A stretch of 64,000 bases of DNA, from contig CASFVA010000009.1 in NCBI GenBank assembly GCA_949298075.1, forward strand, positions 92,295-156,294, read 5' to 3'. The translations under genes were made by a program, and so were the position numbers. The first letter of the stretch is position 1. Each line of letters opens with the position of its first letter. Positions 60,082 to 64,000 of this stretch are shown here, piece after piece. Under the pieces are notes generated by a model, which saw only the letters and a list, made by a program, of their open reading frames with translations, searched no databases and was not told where the DNA came from. Source of the DNA: an uncultured Lentisphaeria bacterium (GTDB lineage Bacteria; Verrucomicrobiota; Lentisphaeria; Victivallales; Victivallaceae).

Positions 60082-62259
60082 ATGAGTATTTTAATCGACC
60101 GTTCCGGCAACCGTTTTCTTCTCACGGCCGGCAACATGAGCTATGCATTCGAGGTGCAGGCAGACAGCCGGATGATCAATCTATACTGGGGCGCTAAACT
60201 CGACCGCGCCGACGACCTCCCCGACGCCGGCGACCGGCAGTGGCACCGCCACTGTCCCGACCGTCAGCTGGAGAGCAGTCTGCAGGAGTACCCCGCCTTC
60301 TACGGCGAATACTACCATGAGTGCGCCTTCAAAGCGGAATATGCCGACGGCGTGCGCGGTTCAAATTTCCGCTTCACCGGCAGCCGGCTTCAGCAGAAGT
60401 CCGATCATGAACTTCTGGAGATCACCCTCAAAGAGAAAAATCATCCGCTTACCGTCAAACTCTTCTACCGCGTCTGGCCTGAACTCGAACTCATCGACCG
60501 CTGGAGCGAGATCATCAACGATGCCGACGCTCCGGTGGAACTCGAAAACTTCGCTTCTGCGGTCTGGCAACTTCCGCCCGCTCCTGTTGACTGGCGCCTG
60601 ACCCACCTCTCCGGACATTGGGGCAAGGAAGCAATACCCGACCGGATCCCGATGACGCCCGGAAAATTCATCATGGAAAGCCGTACCGGCCTGTCAGGTC
60701 CTTTCGCCGTGCCGTATTTTGCACTCGACAGCGGAGACGCCGGTGAACTCACTGGGGAGGTATTCTTCGGCACGCTCCACTGGAGCGGCAACTGGAAAAT
60801 CACCGTCGAACGTGATTCCTACGACCATACCGCCGTTTTCGGCGGCATCCACGATTTCGACAACCGTATCCGCCTCACCCCGGGTGAAATCTTCACCACT
60901 CCGGTCTTTTCCGGCGGCTGGAGTCCGGCCGGTTTCAGCGGCGCGAGCCAGGTGCTCCACCGCTACCAGATGCGCCATGTGCTGCCGCCGGCGATCGCCG
61001 CACGGCCAATGCCGGTGATTTTCAATTCCTGGGGCTGCATCAATATCCACGTCAATGAGGAGAACATTCTGCGTGCGGCAAAGCTCGCCACCCGGATCGG
61101 CACAGAAATCTTCGTGATCGACGACGGCTGGCAGCACGCGCTCGGAGACTGGTTTCCCGATCCGGTCAAATTTCCCAACGGCCTCAGGCCGGTCATCGAA
61201 ATGGTCCGTTCACTCGGCATGGAGTTCGGCCTCTGGGTCGAAATCGAATCCTGCGAACTGGCGAGCGACCTCTACAAAGCGCATCCGGAATGGACAATGC
61301 GGTACCCGGGACAAGCCCCCTTCACCCGCTGCCGCGCCGACGTCGACCGCACTTCGGTCATGCTGAATCTCGCCCGGCGTGACGTGGCTGAATACCTGTA
61401 CCGGCAACTTCACGAACTGGTCTCGGAAACCGGAATCAAGTACCTCAAACTCGACATGAACTGCTTCGTCAGCTCCCCCGGCTGGGGCGACCTGCCGCCG
61501 GACCAGCAGGGCAGAATCTGGATTGACTATGTATACAACCTCCACTGGATCTTCGGACAGCTCAGCGCCGACTTCCCCGAACTGCTGATGGAAAACTGCT
61601 CATCGGGCGCCTCCCGGGCCGACCTCGCCATGACCCGCTTTTTCGGTCGCATGAACCGCAGCGACAATCAGGACGCGCTCGACATGCTCAAACTTCACGA
61701 AGGGTTCACCATGGTCAACCCGCCCCGAATGGCCGGCGGAGCCTGCCACATCAGCGATTCGATGTACCACGTCAATCACCGCACGACGCCGATGCAGTTT
61801 CAGGCGTACTGCGGCATGCTGGGTTCCCTCGCCTGCGGTAAGGATCTGACGCGCTGCACCGAAGCGGAACTTGCCGAAATCCGGAGTTACACTGATCTCT
61901 ACAAGAAACTGCGTCACGTCACCAACTTCGGCGACTTCTACCGACTCGCCAGTCATCGCGAACACCCGTGGGCGGCATTTGAGTATGTCGCGCCGGACCG
62001 TTCCGAAGCGGTGGTGTTCCTGCTCGGCGGCTCAATGCAGTTCGCCGACGCGGTCCCGCCGTTGAAACTGGTCGGACTCAAACCCGATGCGCTCTACGAA
62101 ATCACCTGCTACGGGGAAAAAGCACCGGAAGGCGATTCCGAACGGCAATTCCATTATCATCCGGTTTCCGGCCGCGGCACGGCCAATGTCGGAATTCCGG
62201 CCGAACTCTACGGAGACTTCGACTGCCGGATTTTCCATCTGAAAGAGGCAAGACCATGA
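60082..62259 (+). CDS. GH36 alpha-galactosidase family enzyme
   Basis: 725 residues from MSILIDRSGNRF, AAGGAA upstream, four bases after the GH130 stop. N-terminal beta-sandwich to about 300, then a TIM barrel (FNSWGCINIHVNEENI, FVIDDGWQ, FGLWVEIESCELASDLY). Nucleophile Asp458 in KYLKLDMN and acid/base Asp528 in MNRSDNQDALDM; the 70-residue spacing equals that of characterised GH36 enzymes. ENCSSGASRADLAM is also typical. Cytoplasmic, likely to release alpha-galactose from oligosaccharides. With the GH130 phosphorylase this suggests use of galactomannan-like fragments, an inference. Confidence 0.93.
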   Translation: MSILIDRSGNRFLLTAGNMSYAFEVQADSRMINLYWGAKLDRADDLPDAGDRQWHRHCPDRQLESSLQEYPAFYGEYYHECAFKAEYADGVRGSNFRFTGSRLQQKSDHELLEITLKEKNHPLTVKLFYRVWPELELIDRWSEIINDADAPVELENFASAVWQLPPAPVDWRLTHLSGHWGKEAIPDRIPMTPGKFIMESRTGLSGPFAVPYFALDSGDAGELTGEVFFGTLHWSGNWKITVERDSYDHTAVFGGIHDFDNRIRLTPGEIFTTPVFSGGWSPAGFSGASQVLHRYQMRHVLPPAIAARPMPVIFNSWGCINIHVNEENILRAAKLATRIGTEIFVIDDGWQHALGDWFPDPVKFPNGLRPVIEMVRSLGMEFGLWVEIESCELASDLYKAHPEWTMRYPGQAPFTRCRADVDRTSVMLNLARRDVAEYLYRQLHELVSETGIKYLKLDMNCFVSSPGWGDLPPDQQGRIWIDYVYNLHWIFGQLSADFPELLMENCSSGASRADLAMTRFFGRMNRSDNQDALDMLKLHEGFTMVNPPRMAGGACHISDSMYHVNHRTTPMQFQAYCGMLGSLACGKDLTRCTEAELAEIRSYTDLYKKLRHVTNFGDFYRLASHREHPWAAFEYVAPDRSEAVVFLLGGSMQFADAVPPLKLVGLKPDALYEITCYGEKAPEGDSERQFHYHPVSGRGTANVGIPAELYGDFDCRIFHLKEARP

Positions 62260-63419
62260 AAATCACCCGTATCGAACCAGTACTTGTCGGCGCGCCCACT
62301 CCGGGATGCGGATTACTCTCCACCCGGAACTATTTCTACATTCTCGTTCATACCGACGAGGGAATCACCGGTCTCGGCGAAGCAACGCTCGAAAGCCACG
62401 ATGACTCCATTCTCGGTGCACTGCGCGATCTCGAAGGCCTGATCATCGGGCAGGATCCGACCCGGGTCAGCCATCTCATGCAGATTCTGATCCGCCAGCG
62501 CTTTTGGAAAGGCGGCGTGGTCAAGGCTTCCGCCATCTCGGGCGTCGAACTCGCCTGCTGGGATATTCTCGGAAAATCACTCAACCAACCGGTCTGGAAG
62601 CTGCTGGGCGGCGCAGTCCGCGACAGGATCCGCGTCTACGCCAACGGCTGGAGCGGCGGCGCCACCGATCCGGCGCTCATCCGCGACAAAGCACAGGAGG
62701 CGCAGGCATACGGATACACCGCCTTCAAGTTCAGCCTGGCGATTCCAAGCTGGCCGCTGCACGACAGCGAGACGACCCGCCGGGTTGCAAAGGCGGCGGA
62801 AACAGTGCGTGACGCAGTCGGTCCCGATGCCGCCATCTGTTTCGACGGACATGGCCGCTACGACTCCAACCTCGCCATCCAGATCGGCAAAGCGCTGGAG
62901 CAATACGACCTCATGTTCTTCGAGGAACCGGTCCAGCCGGAGGACGAAGATGGCATGCTCCGCGTCGCTCGCAGCGTCAACATTCCGATCGCGGCGGGCG
63001 AACGGCTCACCCGGCCGCAGGAGTTCCGGCGGCTGATTGAAAACCGGGCGATTTCGATCGCCCAACCTGACCTCGCCCACTGTCACGGTTTCAGCGAGGG
63101 GATCAAAGTGGCGCATCTTGCCGAGGCGTTCGACGCCTTTGTCGCGCCACATTGCCCGATGAGTCCGGTTATCACGGCGATTTCGCTCCACCTCGACGCG
63201 ATCGCGCCGAATTTCCTCATACAGGAGCGGCTCTTCCTCAGCGACTGGCGAAATGAAGTTATCACCGAACCGCTTCAGGTGAAGGAAGGCTTCATCGATC
63301 TTCCCCGGAAACCCGGCTGGGGAATCCAACTCGATGAAGAATTGATCCGCAAACATCCGCGTATCGTGGCTGAAACGCCCCGGCTCTTTCGTCCCGACGG
63401 CGCGGTCTGCGACTGGTAA
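62256..63419 (+). CDS. Mandelate racemase / enolase superfamily sugar-acid dehydratase
   Basis: 387 residues, coupled to GH36 by an ATGA overlap. N-terminal capping domain with TRNYFYILVHTDEGITGLGE; barrel with metal ligands in CFDGHGRY (Asp), FFEEPVQPED (Glu) and PIAAGERLTRPQEF (Glu), and the His-containing loop VAPHCPMSPV. The DGHGR motif recalls DFHGR of galactonate and gluconate-type dehydratases. It would dehydrate an aldonate to a 2-keto-3-deoxy acid. No sugar dehydrogenase that would make the aldonate is in the operon, so the physiological substrate is open. Confidence 0.88.
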   Translation: MKITRIEPVLVGAPTPGCGLLSTRNYFYILVHTDEGITGLGEATLESHDDSILGALRDLEGLIIGQDPTRVSHLMQILIRQRFWKGGVVKASAISGVELACWDILGKSLNQPVWKLLGGAVRDRIRVYANGWSGGATDPALIRDKAQEAQAYGYTAFKFSLAIPSWPLHDSETTRRVAKAAETVRDAVGPDAAICFDGHGRYDSNLAIQIGKALEQYDLMFFEEPVQPEDEDGMLRVARSVNIPIAAGERLTRPQEFRRLIENRAISIAQPDLAHCHGFSEGIKVAHLAEAFDAFVAPHCPMSPVITAISLHLDAIAPNFLIQERLFLSDWRNEVITEPLQVKEGFIDLPRKPGWGIQLDEELIRKHPRIVAETPRLFRPDGAVCDW

Positions 63420-63716
63420 AAAGATTCCTCACCGCCAATCAGTTCAACCGTCAGGCCCTGCCGGTCACCGGCGGAGCAGCCGGTCCCGGCAGGATGTGAT
63501 CCGCCGGCTGCTCGCCGCCGTAGACGGCCTGCGGGGCTGCCGCCAAAGCACAATGACGCCAACCGGAACGCCGCGGCGGGGATCATCGCCGAGCGGGTCG
63601 GGAAACACTGAAATCTGCGGTCTGGGAAGGAAAGGCCCGAGCTGGAGCATCATTCGGTTTTCACGCAGAACGGAACTTTGGCGCAGGCCGTTTTTCTTCA
63701 GCCGGCTTTACCCGGA
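63420..63716 (+). other. Intergenic stretch without a supported gene
   Basis: Nearly 300 bases between the dehydratase operon and the next minus-strand gene. The first part is rich in GC inverted repeats (GCCGG and CCGGC arms around 63455-63520) that could form a terminator-like structure but lack a T-run. Short frames on both strands show no recognisable protein. Confidence 0.4.
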
Positions 63717-64000
63717 TTACAGTTTCCGGATCACCCGGCCGCCACCGGCCAGAAAACGGTCCATGTTGAGATTCACCTCCGACGGTCCCGGGAAGCGGAA
63801 TCCCTTCGGCAGGCGGCGGATTTCCAGTTCCAGCCCTTTGAACACCGGCGTCAGGTCGCCGGGAGACAATCCGGCGGCCGCCAGAATTCTGGAGTTGTCC
63901 ATCACCCGGTTCAGCATGCGGTCATAGATCAGCTGCCGGGTGGCCCAGGTGGCGTTGTTCCAATAGATGGCCTTGAAGGCCTCGAGATCGACCGTCCAGG
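63717..64000 (-). CDS. C-terminal part of an unidentified protein (cut by window edge)
   Basis: The last 94 codons of a minus-strand gene that begins beyond the right edge. The frame is open from the edge (starting near WTVDLEAFKAIYWNNATW) through MLNRVMDNSRILAAAGL and FKGLELEIRRLPKGF to the stop after GGGRVIRKL. The composition is protein-like and the frame is in good codon register. I do not recognise the family. It faces the dehydratase operon tail to tail. Confidence 0.6.
   Translation of the reverse strand, partial: WTVDLEAFKAIYWNNATWATRQLIYDRMLNRVMDNSRILAAAGLSPGDLTPVFKGLELEIRRLPKGFRFPGPSEVNLNMDRFLAGGGRVIRKL

Noticed and set aside
1..64000. CRISPR arrays, insertion sequences, rRNA genes
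   Set aside because: No regularly spaced repeats, no transposase-like frames with terminal inverted repeats and no rRNA-like stretch were seen on reading the window.

Overview
The window looks like a chromosomal stretch from a GC-rich, anaerobic, polysaccharide-degrading bacterium of the PVC superphylum, most likely a member of Lentisphaerota (Victivallis-like). This is inference, not proof. The support is: a prepilin N-terminus of the RFTLVE type without the usual Gly before the cleavage site; a eukaryote-type UDP-GlcNAc pyrophosphorylase; many secreted carbohydrate-active enzymes each with its own AraC or LacI regulator; a DUF1501 protein; Feo iron uptake plus flavodoxin; and dense mixtures of housekeeping and accessory genes. 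Promoters have a consistent look, TTGAMA-like followed by 16-17 bases and then TATATT.

Layout. 1-6.6 kb (minus strand): two tandem pectate-lyase-fold secreted proteins (one cut by the window edge), a DUF4886/SGNH hydrolase, a small lipoprotein, an AraC regulator and a GT39-like membrane protein with TPRs. 6.7-13.7 kb (plus): short alanyl-tRNA synthetase, a STAS protein, a lipoprotein, two tandem CE7-type esterases and meso-diaminopimelate dehydrogenase, ending in a bidirectional terminator. 13.7-20.9 kb (minus): tsaD-gph-cca-UDP-sugar pyrophosphorylase-ftsW-murG. 21-25.7 kb: ABM-domain protein, an AraC regulator divergent from a GH116 enzyme, and a pteridine-reductase-like SDR overlapping the GH116 gene tail to tail. 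25.8-30 kb: a GspG-like pseudopilin, then an unusual minus-strand cluster encoding a degenerate hybrid histidine kinase, a class B PBP pedestal domain without a transpeptidase, and a SEDS glycosyltransferase. 30.1-34.7 kb (minus): clpC, a metallophosphoesterase, a zinc-ribbon protein and thiE. 34.8-36.3 kb (plus): mnmA-rlmH. 36.4-43.4 kb (plus): large GH5-like enzyme, heparinase II/III-like lyase and GT39 transferase. 43.4-46.1 kb: thiC facing a DUF1015 gene. 46.2-57.4 kb: DUF3793-flavodoxin-feoA-feoB, a DUF1501 gene, a Cof-type HAD phosphatase, then a DtxR-type regulator with a second feoB, an HD phosphohydrolase and a zinc-ribbon membrane protein. 57.5 kb: tRNA-Pro(GGG). 57.9-63.4 kb: LacI regulator divergent from GH130-GH36-enolase-superfamily dehydratase. 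The right edge cuts an unidentified minus-strand gene.

How it works together. Three themes recur: (i) peptidoglycan and envelope building (ddh, UDP-GlcNAc synthesis next to ftsW-murG, and a second SEDS module with a catalytically stripped PBP partner); (ii) glycan foraging under local regulators; (iii) iron economy, with two Feo systems, flavodoxin and a DtxR-type regulator, and similar ATTA-N8-TAAT inverted repeats in two of the relevant promoters. The most unusual object is the 26.5-30.0 kb SEDS / pedestal / pseudo-kinase cluster. No CRISPR array, insertion sequence, rRNA or intact integrase was seen. Gene starts were chosen by ribosome-binding sites and family starts rather than by longest frame.
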